From the NCBI RefSeq assembly GCF_016765585.1, contig NZ_JAESWC010000002.1, forward strand, positions 1,426,001 to 1,490,000: 64,000 nucleotides of DNA. The letters run 5' to 3'. The notes beneath the pieces are model-generated. The model was given only the letters and a program-made list of their open reading frames with translations, had not been told where the DNA came from and ran no database searches. The stretch is from Clostridium rhizosphaerae (GTDB lineage Bacteria; Bacillota; Clostridia; Clostridiales; Clostridiaceae). Shown piece by piece: positions 7,965 through 17,206 of this stretch (position 1 is the first letter of the stretch; each line of letters begins with the position of its first letter). A program made the position numbers and the translations under genes.

Positions 7965-9235
7965 TTTTTACCATCTCCTGCCATTTCCTTAACAGCAGCT
8001 CCGTCTTTTACTGTTTCTCCTGGATTTAATATTACCTTATCGCCAGCTTTAACTCCTTCAATTACCTGCGCTTCCATATCTGACTGAATTCCAAGTTTAA
8101 CTTCCTTTTGAACAGCTTTATCACCTTCAACTATAAAAACTACTGATTTACCTGTTTTATCTGTTTTTATACTCTCTGCTGGAACCTTTAGTGTGCTGTT
8201 TGCCTGTCCTACAAGTATATCAACATCTGCATCGAAGTCTACTTTTAATCCTTCTGGTTTATCTAAAATATCCACTTCAGCTCCTAAGGTTGTGTCACTT
8301 CCTGCTGCAGAAACAGTTTTCTTAGCAGCTGGGTCAACCTCTGATACTTTTGACTTATAATCTTTTCCACCATTTTTTACAACTGCGTCCTGACCTAATT
8401 GAATTCTTGAAGAATCATATTTCCCAACTGAAAGTTCTACTTTCAGATTTGACAAATCCTGTACAGTTACGGCAGACTGCACGCCTGCTGTCATTGAAGT
8501 TGCTCCTTCTGCTACATTAATTGCAGTAACTACACCATCAATATCAGATATAATTTTATCCTGGCTCTTTGAAAGATTTGATTTTGCACTGTCTAATGCA
8601 ATTTGAGCTAAGGCTACTGAATTATCTGCCTGCTTAAATTGTTCAGTTGATATAGGTTTTAAAGCGTCACGTCTTCCTTTTAGTGTAGCTTTTGAAGCCT
8701 CAGCATTTTGTATCTGCACTGCAGGATTAGATGGATTCTTAGCATCCTGAAGCAATGCTATATCAGCAGGATTCTTGCTAACTTTAAGAGCATTTACCTG
8801 ATTGTTAAGATTTGATATTTGACTATCCAAATCAGAAATTTGCTTATCTAAGTCTGATATTTGGCTTTTTATATCATTATTATTATTAACAAGCATCTTT
8901 TTCTGCAAAGCTGCATTGTCATATTGTATCTGTGCCTGTTTTACTGCTGCATTTACATCCTGAACTTCATATTCTACAAGTACTTGTCCTTGTTTAACCG
9001 AATCTCCAACCTTTACATTAACCTTTTTTACTTTACCCTGAAGAGGATAGTAATCCTTTGTATTTTTGGATTTAACAGTTCCCGTAGTTGAAAGGTAAGC
9101 TTTAACATCACCTTGAGAAATAGTTGATGTTTTTACACTAACATAACTTACTTTTTTACCTCCTGCAAATCTAAAAGCTATAAGACCGCACACAGCGGCA
9201 GCAACTATAATTCCAATAATAATTTTCTTTTTCAT
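7961..9235 (-). CDS. MacA/HlyD-type membrane fusion (adaptor) protein
   Basis: A 424-residue protein with an N-terminal signal anchor (residues 4-24, IIIGIIVAAAVCGLIAFRFA), a biotinyl-lipoyl-like half (LQGKVKKVNVKVGDSVKQGQVL), a long coiled coil with repeated ISDLDKQISDLDSQISNLNN at about 120-150, then a beta-barrel and membrane-proximal region (GVKAGDKVILNPGETVKDGA). It is the first gene of the exporter operon. In a monoderm the adaptor probably extends the permease through the wall or captures substrate. Confidence 0.9.
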   Translation of the reverse strand: MKKKIIIGIIVAAAVCGLIAFRFAGGKKVSYVSVKTSTISQGDVKAYLSTTGTVKSKNTKDYYPLQGKVKKVNVKVGDSVKQGQVLVEYEVQDVNAAVKQAQIQYDNAALQKKMLVNNNNDIKSQISDLDKQISDLDSQISNLNNQVNALKVSKNPADIALLQDAKNPSNPAVQIQNAEASKATLKGRRDALKPISTEQFKQADNSVALAQIALDSAKSNLSKSQDKIISDIDGVVTAINVAEGATSMTAGVQSAVTVQDLSNLKVELSVGKYDSSRIQLGQDAVVKNGGKDYKSKVSEVDPAAKKTVSAAGSDTTLGAEVDILDKPEGLKVDFDADVDILVGQANSTLKVPAESIKTDKTGKSVVFIVEGDKAVQKEVKLGIQSDMEAQVIEGVKAGDKVILNPGETVKDGAAVKEMAGDGKK

Positions 9236-9361
9236 ATTTTTCTCCTTCTACAAGAAAATTTTCTATTCACCTAAATTTTAACTAACTATATTAGTATACA
9301 GACTTTATTTATAGATTTCCATAAATAGTTAATAAATTAACAATTACTTAATAATTTATTC

Positions 9362-10213
9362 CTACCAACCTGTTGGTCTATCGGTATCAACCTTTGTTGT
9401 CCACCGTCCATCCTTTGATTCATCAGATATCCTTATATAATATTTCTTCTGAGTATTGCTCTTTTTGTCCAAAAAAGTAATCTCTGTTTTATATAAGAAA
9501 GTTTTATAGCCTACAGTTTTTACTCCTACTGTTATATCATAGTCCTTTGCTTTCTCAGAGACTTTTGGAGTACTCATTAACTCGGCACCTGGCACTTTTG
9601 AATTAAGATTTGTCTTAAAATTTTCAAGATCTGTTGACAATATAAACTTGGCTACATCAACATCATCATAAAGATTAATACCTATAGTTTTTCCTGCACC
9701 ATTTTCTTTATAATACTTCTCTACCTGATTTATTATTGTTTCATAGTATTTACTGCTGAAGTCCTTTGGTTTTCTAATATTCCACAGACTTTTTATTATG
9801 TCGTTGTCTATTCTCTTTGATACTACATAAACCTTATCTTCATTATATAAATTTCCAGCCTCGCTCTTATCTAGTCCGGTTATATAGTTAAATTTATATA
9901 CCTTACTCGAGCTTTCCTGCATCTCAAACACATAATCAGGCTCTAAGGTAGATTTTGTTTGAACCTGTTTAGATGTGGAAAGTATATCATATAATTCTGA
10001 AATAGCCTTTTTATCTGTAACAATAAATCTAAAACCTGGATCTCTAGTATTTTGTATTACAATTTTTTTAATTTTACCCTGTTTAATGTATTCAAAATCA
10101 TTATTTTTCATGCCAAATTTAACTTTAAGCTGATCAATACTACTGCAGCCCGTGAAAAAAACAGCAATTAAGATTAAGAGACATAAACACAGTAAATGTC
10201 TTTTTTTCCTCAA
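9362..10213 (-). CDS. Putative lipoprotein of unknown function
   Basis: The TTG start is chosen because AAGGAG stands nine bases upstream, and a longer frame would run into lgt. The 283-residue product begins MRKKRHLLCLCLLILIAVFF and then the lipobox TGCSS, so it should be lipid-modified at Cys and anchored outside the membrane. The rest is hydrophilic with no motif I recognise; it has two apparent parts (about 30-140 and 150-283). It follows lgt by 19 bases, the enzyme that would modify it, and is likely co-transcribed with it. Confidence 0.75.
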   Translation of the reverse strand: MRKKRHLLCLCLLILIAVFFTGCSSIDQLKVKFGMKNNDFEYIKQGKIKKIVIQNTRDPGFRFIVTDKKAISELYDILSTSKQVQTKSTLEPDYVFEMQESSSKVYKFNYITGLDKSEAGNLYNEDKVYVVSKRIDNDIIKSLWNIRKPKDFSSKYYETIINQVEKYYKENGAGKTIGINLYDDVDVAKFILSTDLENFKTNLNSKVPGAELMSTPKVSEKAKDYDITVGVKTVGYKTFLYKTEITFLDKKSNTQKKYYIRISDESKDGRWTTKVDTDRPTGW

Positions 10214-10232
10214 TATTTTCCGCTCCTTATTT

Positions 10233-11009
10233 CTACATTTGTTTTGATTTGCCTGTTTTAAAAACACCTTTAAACTTATCAATATTAAACATTAAAACTC
10301 CAAGAAATACTACAAATACGCTTATAAATTGTGAAGTTGAAAGAATTCCTACACTGCCTCTAGGATCATCTCTTATAAATTCTATTATAAATCTGCCTAT
10401 GCTGTACAGTATTAAATATAAGGAAAAAACTCTTCCATCTTTTCTCTCCTTTTTAGCATACCAAAGCAGAAAAATTGCTAAAGCGAAATCAAACACTGAT
10501 GAGAAAATTTGCGTTGGATACACACAAGTATCTACAGGCCCTAAGGATCCCTCTTTAAATTTTACTCCTATAAAATAGTTCGTAGTTCTTCCATAACAGC
10601 ATCCAGCTAAAAAGCAGCCTATTCTTCCAAAGCCTTGAGCCAGCGGAAGACTTGGAATAACTAAATCAAATATTTTTAAAATCCCCCAACCTTTTTTTCT
10701 ACAGTATATGTAAACTCCAAGCGCTCCCCCTATTATTGATCCATAAACAACAAAGCCGCTTCCAAAGTCTTTAAGCTGCTCTGGATAGCTAATTATACTT
10801 TTAAATTCAGTTAATATATATAGCAGCTTTCCACCAGCTACTCCTAATATTACTGCCAATATTGCCATATTTAGTATACTGTCTTCATCATAATCTGCCT
10901 TTCTCGCCCTATAACTTAGAAGCATTACTGCGGCAATTATCCCTATTGCAATCATTGCTCCGTAACCATAAACATTTAATCCAAAAATATTGAATAAAAT
11001 AGGCTTCAA
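10233..11009 (-). CDS. lgt: Prolipoprotein diacylglyceryl transferase
   Basis: A 258-residue, seven-helix membrane enzyme that transfers diacylglycerol from phosphatidylglycerol to the lipobox cysteine of prolipoproteins. GFVVYGSIIGGALGVYIYCR and the signature GFGRIGCFLAGCCYGR are recognisable; the signature is Cys-rich compared with the classical GRIGNFINGE, which is common in clostridial Lgt variants. The C-terminal GRFIIEFIRDDPRG is conserved. A lipoprotein gene lies immediately downstream. Confidence 0.93.
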   Translation of the reverse strand: MKPILFNIFGLNVYGYGAMIAIGIIAAVMLLSYRARKADYDEDSILNMAILAVILGVAGGKLLYILTEFKSIISYPEQLKDFGSGFVVYGSIIGGALGVYIYCRKKGWGILKIFDLVIPSLPLAQGFGRIGCFLAGCCYGRTTNYFIGVKFKEGSLGPVDTCVYPTQIFSSVFDFALAIFLLWYAKKERKDGRVFSLYLILYSIGRFIIEFIRDDPRGSVGILSTSQFISVFVVFLGVLMFNIDKFKGVFKTGKSKQM

Positions 11010-11040
11010 AATAAGCTCCCCCCTTTTACTTTCACATAAA

Positions 11041-11072
11041 TTAATAAGAGAAGCAAAAGCTTCTCTTATTCT
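11041..11072. terminator. Hairpin between the 195-aa protein gene and lgt
   Basis: AATAAGAGAAGC (11043-11054) pairs perfectly with GCTTCTCTTATT (11059-11070). The T-run on the minus-strand side is weak, so this is a probable rather than certain terminator. Confidence 0.5.
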
Positions 11073-11114
11073 TTAAAATAAATTATAATACTTTGAAATA
11101 TTTAAATCAATCTA

Positions 11115-11702
11115 TTATTTATTAGACTCAAAGGTTTCAACAATAGTTTTAAATATAGTTGGCATATTTTCTTTAAAGTTAACATCTCTTACATAAAAAG
11201 TAAATCTAAAAAATTTACCTTTATCCTTTATAAAGTATTCATATCCTTTATATTTTGCCGTTTCTGAAGTTTTCATGGTATAGGTTACTAGATAACCATC
11301 ATGATTCTTAACAACTATAGGGGTAATATTATAATCAGTATACTGAGCGTACTGCTTATTTAATTCATTGCTTTTATCCAGAAAACTTTTTAAATCCTCC
11401 TTAATGTTCCATACTTGTACAAAGCCATGTATAGAAGCATCTTCTGAACTAAAATCATTATGATATACTATTTCATCCCCACCAAAACTCTGTTTCTGAG
11501 TTGTCCACTCTTTCGGCAGCTTATAGCTAAAATTTAACTCCGGCACGTCATACTTTGTAAGCGAATATATATTATTCTGCATCAATGCCACATATCTAAG
11601 TCTTCCATCAAATTTTTTTTCCAAACCGAATAAAACTAACATGAGTCCTATAATTATTACAGTAACACCTAGTCTTTTTCTATTTAATATAATCAGCCTC
11701 AT
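11115..11702 (-). CDS. Membrane-anchored hypothetical protein (PsbP-like fold possible)
   Basis: A 195-residue protein with one N-terminal membrane segment (about 11-27, LGVTVIIIGLMLVLFGL) and a soluble outer domain. The layout FSYKLPKEWTTQK..., then a QVWN strand, then YFIKDKGKFFRFTFYV and a final helix IFKTIVETFES, resembles PsbP-like domains of Gram-positive extracellular proteins. That is inference from pattern only. RBS AAGGAGG precedes the ATG. It lies between a two-hairpin repeat upstream and lgt downstream. Confidence 0.6.
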   Translation of the reverse strand: MRLIILNRKRLGVTVIIIGLMLVLFGLEKKFDGRLRYVALMQNNIYSLTKYDVPELNFSYKLPKEWTTQKQSFGGDEIVYHNDFSSEDASIHGFVQVWNIKEDLKSFLDKSNELNKQYAQYTDYNITPIVVKNHDGYLVTYTMKTSETAKYKGYEYFIKDKGKFFRFTFYVRDVNFKENMPTIFKTIVETFESNK

Positions 11703-11738
11703 ACTAACCTCCTTTAATCAGAATCACAGACAATTAAG

Positions 11739-11812
11739 CACTGGTCTGTCTATTCTCGCCAGCTTTCACCGGCTGGCCAGCCCGTTAATGTCCATTTAGG
11801 ACATTAACCTCC
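11739..11812. repeat. Two-hairpin intergenic repeat, copy A
   Basis: This unit begins CACTGG, has a degenerate first hairpin (GCCAGC pairing with GCTGGC), then the second hairpin TTAATGTCC-ATTTA-GGACATTAA (11785-11807) and CCTCC. Compared with copies C and D, the second hairpin carries a T:A pair where they carry A:T at the fifth arm position, a compensatory change. Confidence 0.75.
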
Positions 11813-11855
11813 AAATAGTTCTATCTATAAATTATATGTACAAGCCAATAGATTA

Positions 11856-11960
11856 TGAATGAAGAATGAAGAATTGTAGAGTAAAGTCTCACTGGAGACT
11901 TTAAAATATATGTTAGAAAATCTCTAAAAGATTTTCTACATTAATTCTTCATTCTTAATT
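11856..11960. repeat. AT-rich palindromic element with ATGAAGAATG ends
   Basis: The left end GAATGAAGAATGAAGAATT and right end AATTCTTCATTCTTAATT are inverted. Between them are two small hairpins, AAAGTCTC/GAGACTTT and AGAAAATC/GATTTTCT. The same plan recurs at 56111-56249 and partly at 57541-57590. Confidence 0.6.
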
Positions 11961-11975
11961 ATTTACTCTTAATTC

Positions 11976-13334
11976 TTATCTTACAGGTATAACAATAGTT
12001 GAGCTTCTAAAATCATAAAACATAAGCCAATAGCCTTGACTATTCTCTTCTTCTTCGCCTTCAACCAGCGGAACCCATGTAACAAAGCCGGTTCTACCTC
12101 CAAAAGGCTGGTCAATTCTTGACTTTGTTCCTGGCACACCATATACTAGATATTTCATCTTATTGTCTTTATCATGCTTATAGCCAAGAATAAAGTGACC
12201 ATGTTTTCTTATATACGGATAGTAGTTAACCATTGGATAATAAGCAACCGTATACTTATTATAATGAGCGCAGCTAGTCATGTCTTCAGGCCTATAAACA
12301 GGGACCTTATACCACTTGCATCTTTTTATTTCACTGCATATTCCTTGCAATTCTTCAAATCCATCTGCCACATCCATAAACAGCATGCTTATATTATCTT
12401 TAGGATAATTTTCGTCACACTTGTATTCATGCTTATGCTCTTTCTTTTCTTCGCACTTATCCTCGTGCTTTTCCTTATGCTTTTCTTCACACTTTTCTTC
12501 ATGCTTTTCCTTATGCTTTTCTTCACAATTTTCTTCATGCTTTTCTTCATGCTTTTCTTCACAATTTTCTTCATGCTTTTCTTCATGCTTTATTTCGCAA
12601 GAATCCTTCTTGCACTTTTTCTTATGTCTTTCATCCTCAGGATCAATTTCAATTTCTTCTATGTTCTCTTCATTATTACTTATTTCTATTTGCGCTGCTT
12701 CATTTCTTGGCATTTCTTCTATAACTTTTATTTCTTCTTCCTTATCCTTAACTTTCTCCTCTTCAATCTTCTTTTCATATTCATCAAAAATATTTCTTTG
12801 TTCTTCCTTTGACTCTTCTCTTTGTTCTTCTTTCTTAGCTTCGGCTTTCACTTCAACAGCTTTTTCAACTTTTTCCTCTTGTGCTTCTTCCTGCCTCTTT
12901 AATTCGCTTTCTATAATACTAAAACCCTTCCACTCTGGAATATCAGTACTGGCAAATCCGCTCATAACAGGTATTATATTAGAATTCATAAGTCTAACTA
13001 TTGCTGCACCAACTATTTTGTCAACACCGACTCCAAAGTTTGCCACATTTTCAACAGGATATTCATAGGATACCTCTGCTCTGCCGTGTTCATCTATGTT
13101 CAATTCACCTAGCTTTAAAAGTTTTTTTACATCCTTTTTATTACAAATTAACAGCATGTAATAAGGTGCACTTTCCTTTTTTAAGTTTTGAACATAGTAA
13201 GATACCTTACACTTATCATTTTTTATTTCCAATTTTGTATATCCTGAAGGCAATTTGTCAGAGGCCAAAGCATATCCTTTTTCATCTTCCTGCAGTATTA
13301 TAAAATATCTACTGTAACTCTTTTTTTGAGCCAA
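11976..13334 (-). CDS. Protein with Cys/His/Glu/Lys-rich tandem repeats, function unknown
   Basis: A TTG start at 13334 is preferred because GGAGGG lies seven bases upstream; this gives about 452 residues. Residues about 1-145 form a folded N-terminal domain, and about 150-235 are Glu/Lys-rich. About 235-310 hold tandem repeats of the type EEKHEEKHEENC, with regularly spaced Cys and many His. About 320-452 form a second folded domain rich in Tyr, Trp and Pro (PMVNYYPYIRKHGHFILGYK, YWLMFYDFRSS). There is no signal peptide or membrane helix. The repeat may bind metal. I do not recognise the family; the C-terminal style reminds me of clostridial spore-associated proteins, which is speculation. 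Confidence 0.6.
   Translation of the reverse strand: MAQKKSYSRYFIILQEDEKGYALASDKLPSGYTKLEIKNDKCKVSYYVQNLKKESAPYYMLLICNKKDVKKLLKLGELNIDEHGRAEVSYEYPVENVANFGVGVDKIVGAAIVRLMNSNIIPVMSGFASTDIPEWKGFSIIESELKRQEEAQEEKVEKAVEVKAEAKKEEQREESKEEQRNIFDEYEKKIEEEKVKDKEEEIKVIEEMPRNEAAQIEISNNEENIEEIEIDPEDERHKKKCKKDSCEIKHEEKHEENCEEKHEEKHEENCEEKHKEKHEEKCEEKHKEKHEDKCEEKKEHKHEYKCDENYPKDNISMLFMDVADGFEELQGICSEIKRCKWYKVPVYRPEDMTSCAHYNKYTVAYYPMVNYYPYIRKHGHFILGYKHDKDNKMKYLVYGVPGTKSRIDQPFGGRTGFVTWVPLVEGEEEENSQGYWLMFYDFRSSTIVIPVR
12430..12600. repeat. In-frame tandem repeat coding for Cys/His-rich segment
   Basis: Imperfect units of 15-30 bases such as TTTTCTTCATGCTTTTCTTC recur about ten times within the 11976-13334 gene. 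They encode the EKHEE and NCEEKH units. Confidence 0.8.
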
Positions 13335-13413
13335 CTCTTGTCCCTCCAAAAAATTTATTCATTATAATATATGAAGACTAAACATAAAAGTGAACAAATA
13401 CCAAAAAATAAAC

Positions 13414-13449
13414 AGAGATATAAAAGTAATATTATACTTTTATATCTCT
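13414..13449 (-). terminator. Terminator after rsmA
   Basis: AGAGATATAAAAGTA pairs perfectly with TACTTTTATATCTCT. On the minus strand it is followed by GTTTATTTTTTGG, eleven bases after the rsmA stop. Confidence 0.85.
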
Positions 13450-13459
13450 ACTGCGTAAT

Positions 13460-14299
13460 TTATTGATTCAAATCATATATTGCATTTGATAAATCTGCAA
13501 ATTCTTGAAGAGAAAGTGTTTCTCCTCTTCTTTTAGAATCTATCCTTGCATTAATAAATGCCTTTTCCATTAGATCACTGCCTATCTTTAAAGCTTTCAA
13601 AGCATTCCATAAAGTTTTTCGCCTCATGTTAAACGCCTCTCTTGAAACTCTAAAAAATAATTTTTCATCCTTTACTATTACTCGTGGTTTTTCAAGCTTA
13701 TTAAGCTTTATAACTATAGAGTCAACCTTTGGCTGAGGTATGAAAGAACTTGGAGCTACTTTTCTTACTATTTCTGTATCACAATAGTACTGAACTAATA
13801 TGGAAAGAGCTCCATATTCTTTTGTATTTGGATCAGCTGCAATTCTTTCTGCTACTTCTTTTTGAATCATAATAGTCAGAGATTTAAAATTAAATTTATC
13901 ATTTAGAAGCTTTGCTATTATAGGTGTTGTAACATAATATGGAAGATTAGCAACAACTTTTATAGACTTTTCCTCACCAGTTAGAGAATTAAAGTCAACC
14001 TTTAAAGCGTCTTTGTGTATAAGGTCAAAATTATTAAATTCCTTAAGTTCCTCTTTTAATATAGGAATAAGGTCAGCATCTAATTCTATAGAGAAAACCT
14101 TTTTTGCTCTTTTTAAAAGCTCTTTGGTTAGCGTTCCTACACCAGGACCTATTTCAATAATTAAATCCTCTGAGCTTACATTTGCCCCTTCTACTATATC
14201 CATCAATACACTATCATCTATTAGAAAGTTCTGACCTAGACTTTTAGTAAATCTAAATCCATATTTTTTAACAATTTCTTTTGTGGATAAATCACTCAT
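13460..14299 (-). CDS. rsmA: 16S rRNA dimethyladenosine transferase RsmA (KsgA)
   Basis: A 279-residue SAM-dependent methyltransferase that makes the two N6,N6-dimethyladenosines at the 3' end of 16S rRNA. SAM motif I is [15 protein letters not shown] (about 44-58) and motif IV is [10 protein letters not shown]. The N-terminal [10 protein letters not shown] and C-terminal [12 protein letters not shown] are typical. It follows rnmV by ten bases, the usual firmicute pairing of two rRNA maturation enzymes. Loss of this enzyme gives kasugamycin resistance in relatives. Confidence 0.97.
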   Translation of the reverse strand: MSDLSTKEIVKKYGFRFTKSLGQNFLIDDSVLMDIVEGANVSSEDLIIEIGPGVGTLTKELLKRAKKVFSIELDADLIPILKEELKEFNNFDLIHKDALKVDFNSLTGEEKSIKVVANLPYYVTTPIIAKLLNDKFNFKSLTIMIQKEVAERIAADPNTKEYGALSILVQYYCDTEIVRKVAPSSFIPQPKVDSIVIKLNKLEKPRVIVKDEKLFFRVSREAFNMRRKTLWNALKALKIGSDLMEKAFINARIDSKRRGETLSLQEFADLSNAIYDLNQ

Positions 14300-14309
14300 A
14301 TTCTTTCTC

Positions 14310-14846
14310 CTATATCTCTATACGTTTTAGCGCATTTATAAACTCTTCTCTTGTTATTCCATAGTTATTGAGTCTTGTAATAAATTGATTTGAATTACAA
14401 TATCCAATTCCAAGCTCCCTGCCTAAAGCCTCTCTTCTTTCTTTAGATTTAGTATCTCCAGTAAGCTTAAAATATACTAAATCCTGTATATTGAACTCTT
14501 CTCTTTTTTCTTTTATTTCAAATTTAGCCATGCTAAGAGCTTTGAGTATAGCCTCAGGTGATGCATTTTCAACACCAATATCTCCATCCTTAGTTCCTTC
14601 TTTTTGAGTTATATATGCATGTTTTATGTCAGGAACTCTCTTAGATATTATTCTTCTTATTTTATCCCCTGCAAAATCAGGGTCAGTTAAAACTATAACT
14701 CCTTGTCTCTTTTGAGCCTCTTTAATTCTATTTATAACTTTAGCATTTATACCAAAGCCTCCAACAGCTATAATTTCTGCATCTACAGCTCTTTTAACAG
14801 CTGTAATATCATCTCTTCCTTCAACTACAATGACTTCCCTTATCAT
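14310..14846 (-). CDS. rnmV: Ribonuclease M5 (5S rRNA maturation)
   Basis: A 178-residue Toprim-domain nuclease. The glutamate-bearing [11 protein letters not shown] at the N-terminus and [14 protein letters not shown] (the DxD motif) form the Toprim active site. The C-terminal half contacts pre-5S rRNA with ribosomal protein L18. The ATG follows GGGAGGA. It is directly upstream of rsmA. Confidence 0.96.
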   Translation of the reverse strand: MIREVIVVEGRDDITAVKRAVDAEIIAVGGFGINAKVINRIKEAQKRQGVIVLTDPDFAGDKIRRIISKRVPDIKHAYITQKEGTKDGDIGVENASPEAILKALSMAKFEIKEKREEFNIQDLVYFKLTGDTKSKERREALGRELGIGYCNSNQFITRLNNYGITREEFINALKRIEI

Positions 14847-14926
14847 AAGTTCCTCCCGTAATAATTTTCCCTAACAATCTACTTATATTATTCTGTTACA
14901 AGCCTGCCTAATTGTCAAGGTATAAA

Positions 14927-14955
14927 AAAATTAGGAGCATGCAGCTCCTAATTTT
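14927..14955 (-). terminator. Terminator after the 3D-domain protein
   Basis: AAAATTAGGAGC pairs with GCTCCTAATTTT. On the minus strand a run of seven T follows. The stem starts within the stop codon of the gene. Confidence 0.88.
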
Positions 14956-15991
14956 ACTTAACAATATACACATTTACTGTTCTAACTCCCCACTGTCTGC
15001 ATTCAGACTCTGAATTAAGGTAAACATCTATAATATTACCTTTAATAGCTCCTCCTGTATCCTCTGCTATACCATAGCCATACCCTTCAATATATAGCTT
15101 GGTACCTAAAGGAATTACTCTCGGATCTACAGCTATCGAACTGTATCCGTCTGGGTTTCTTTTTGCAATTGTTCCAGTTGCAGTTCTTCCAAAGCCTTTA
15201 TCTCCAGGACTCTTGCCTGTACTTGCAAAATTTGATGTATAAGCAGTAGCTTTCATCTTTATACTGTTTTTATATGCAACCTGCCCTCCACGGGATAAGT
15301 TTAGAACAGCAAGTGTGCCAACCGACACAATTCTCTGCACTGGCTTTTTGGTAACAACATCATTAAGTACTTTTCTTTCTGTTTCTTTTCCGTCTTCGTA
15401 TACAAGTTCTGTAGTTATAACTCTTTGACCCTTCTCACCTTCTTGAAGTACCTTTTTTGAACCAGTTATTGCTTCATCATCATTCTTTACTACTGTAGAG
15501 AAATCCAAATCCACACTTTCACTTATAATTTTTGATTCAATTCTTGTCACAACTACATTTAAACCATCACTTATTTGTATGTTCCTTGAGGGTATTACCC
15601 TATCTGTATCTTTTACTATTATCCCCTCTTCATTAAACATCTTGTATACTGTATCTTCAGTTGTTAGAATCTTTTTCTCTAGACCGTCAATTGCAATAGT
15701 AACATTGACAGCTTTTTTTATGTCAATCCTGTCATTTTTCTTTAGCTTTGTGTCTATACTTGGTGTCATTTTGTCCTTTGGCCCTAAGACTATACTATTA
15801 TCACTTAATACATCCTTAAATGTCTTTCTAAAGGTAACTATTTTAGTTTCCTTTCCGTCAATTGATACTACTATAGTCTTTTTGGCGGCTTGAACACCTG
15901 CTGTAACAACCATGAGTGAAAGCATTACAACAAGTACTGCCTTAGGACCTATTGAAAAATAGTTTTTATACATATTTTTCAACTTATCCAT
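14954..15991 (-). CDS. yabE: YabE-like protein: ubiquitin-like (DUF348), G5 and 3D domains
   Basis: The start is the ATG of MDKLKNMYKN because AAGGAGG lies seven bases upstream; the product is 345 residues. After one signal/anchor segment (about 17-37) come DUF348 repeats (VSIDGKETKIVTFRKTFKDV; VTIAIDGLEKKILTTEDTVY), a G5 domain (about 145-220) and a C-terminal 3D domain (KMKATAYTS ... TATGTIAKRNPDGYSSIAVD ... GNIIDVYL), whose three aspartates are D-S-D type catalytic candidates. The family includes Rpf-like peptidoglycan lytic enzymes. The firmicute order yabE-rnmV-rsmA is conserved, which supports the call. Confidence 0.93.
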   Translation of the reverse strand: MDKLKNMYKNYFSIGPKAVLVVMLSLMVVTAGVQAAKKTIVVSIDGKETKIVTFRKTFKDVLSDNSIVLGPKDKMTPSIDTKLKKNDRIDIKKAVNVTIAIDGLEKKILTTEDTVYKMFNEEGIIVKDTDRVIPSRNIQISDGLNVVVTRIESKIISESVDLDFSTVVKNDDEAITGSKKVLQEGEKGQRVITTELVYEDGKETERKVLNDVVTKKPVQRIVSVGTLAVLNLSRGGQVAYKNSIKMKATAYTSNFASTGKSPGDKGFGRTATGTIAKRNPDGYSSIAVDPRVIPLGTKLYIEGYGYGIAEDTGGAIKGNIIDVYLNSESECRQWGVRTVNVYIVK

Positions 15992-16288
15992 TCTGCTAAC
16001 CTCCTTAAAACTAAAGCGGTATTTAAGCAAACAACTTTAAATATAGTTTAGATGTTGTTTAGCCATAAAACTCACTAAAGTTACTTTTATTAGACTGCTA
16101 AAATGCATTACTATGCATAAATAATAAAATATATTATGATTGCATTAAAATTATAGATATGCAGTCTTTGATAGAGGTATAATTTATTAATAAAATTTTT
16201 ATATCTCCTAAAAAGTTATAAGATATTAAATTATATGCCAATATTTGGATTTTTAATCATCAAATTTTAAAATGCTAAATAAAAGCCA
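15992..16288. other. AT-rich upstream region of yabE, no gene seen
   Basis: About 300 bases between the yabE start and the tatD terminator. No reading frame, RNA motif or convincing promoter could be picked out by eye. It probably carries the yabE promoter and leader. Confidence 0.5.
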
Positions 16289-16327
16289 AAGGCACTAATA
16301 TACTTTCTTAGTATATTAGTGCCTTCA
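16286..16327 (-). terminator. Terminator after tatD
   Basis: AAGGCACTAATATACT and AGTATATTAGTGCCTT (ending 16325) form a 16-bp perfect stem. On the minus strand it is followed by TTGGCTTTTATTT. Confidence 0.75.
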
Positions 16328-16353
16328 ATAGGGTTTAAAATTAAATTTTACAA

Positions 16354-17121
16354 TTAAATAGTTAGCATCCTTTTAGTGTTTTCTATTGTAATTCTTGATA
16401 TTTCTTCTTCGGGTATTCCTTTAATTTCTGATAGCTTTTCAATAATATATTTTATATAATCCGACCTGTTTCTCTTTCCCCTAAATGGTGTTGGGGCCAT
16501 GTAAGGACAATCTGTTTCAACAAGCATCCTGTCAAGCGGTATCTCTTTAGCAACCTCAACTATTTTTTTAGCATTTTTAAATGTTACAACTCCTGTAAAT
16601 CCTATATAGTATCCAAGCTTTAAGCATTCTCTTGCAAATTCTACACTCCCAGAAAAACAGTGCAGCACTCCCTTAACCTCAGGAAACTCCTTTAATATTT
16701 TTAAAGTATCTTCATGAGCATCTCTATCATGAATTACTACAGGTAATCTTAGTTCTCTTGCTAATTCCATTTGAGTTCTAAAAACTCTCTTTTGAACTTC
16801 TCTTGATGGGTTTTCTTCATAGAAATAATCAAGGCCAATTTCACCTATAGCTTTTACCTTTTCATTAGAAGCCAATTCTCTAAGTTCTTTTAAAGTATCA
16901 TTATTAAGCTCGGTTGCATTCTCAGGATGAATTCCTACTGCAGCATAAAAGAAATCATATTCCTTAGAAAGTTTAGAAGAAAATCTTGCTCCATCCATAG
17001 AAGCCCCGCAATTTAAAACTCCTATAACCCCTGCTTCTTTAATTTCTTTTATTACTTGCTCTCTATCTTCATTAAAGGATTCATCATCATAATGAGCATG
17101 TGAATCAAAAATAGTTATCAT
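16354..17121 (-). CDS. tatD: TatD family metal-dependent deoxyribonuclease
   Basis: A 255-residue amidohydrolase-fold nuclease. The start is the ATG of MITIFDSHAHYDD, which follows GGGAG and gives the normal family length. Metal ligands are visible in FDSHAHYDD, GEIGLDYFYE, PVVIHDRDA, GVLHCFSGS and LVETDCPY. It has 3'-5' exonuclease activity on DNA and a role in repair or in hydrolysing D-aminoacyl bonds in relatives. It ends in a separate terminator and is downstream of the DUF362 gene terminator, so it is probably monocistronic. Confidence 0.93.
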   Translation of the reverse strand: MITIFDSHAHYDDESFNEDREQVIKEIKEAGVIGVLNCGASMDGARFSSKLSKEYDFFYAAVGIHPENATELNNDTLKELRELASNEKVKAIGEIGLDYFYEENPSREVQKRVFRTQMELARELRLPVVIHDRDAHEDTLKILKEFPEVKGVLHCFSGSVEFARECLKLGYYIGFTGVVTFKNAKKIVEVAKEIPLDRMLVETDCPYMAPTPFRGKRNRSDYIKYIIEKLSEIKGIPEEEISRITIENTKRMLTI

Positions 17122-17140
17122 TTGTATCACTCCCAAATAA

Positions 17141-17177
17141 AAGTAGTGTGCACTGAAATTTTCAGTACACACTACAT
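17141..17177 (-). terminator. Terminator after the DUF362 gene
   Basis: GTAGTGTGCACTGAAA and TTCAGTACACACTAC form a 15-bp stem with one G-U. On the minus strand TTTTATTT follows. Confidence 0.8.
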
Positions 17178-17206
17178 TATATCCTATATGGTATAAGTTA
17201 GTCTAT

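Noticed and set aside
12430-12600. Regular short repeats that could suggest a CRISPR array
   Set aside because: The repeats are in frame within a long coding sequence, have no unique spacers, and encode the EKHEE units of the protein.
12174-13303. Three long plus-strand frames (up to 215 codons) opposite the Cys/His-repeat gene
   Set aside because: They are antisense shadows of a Lys/Glu-rich gene, made of Phe/Ser/Leu runs with no start signals.
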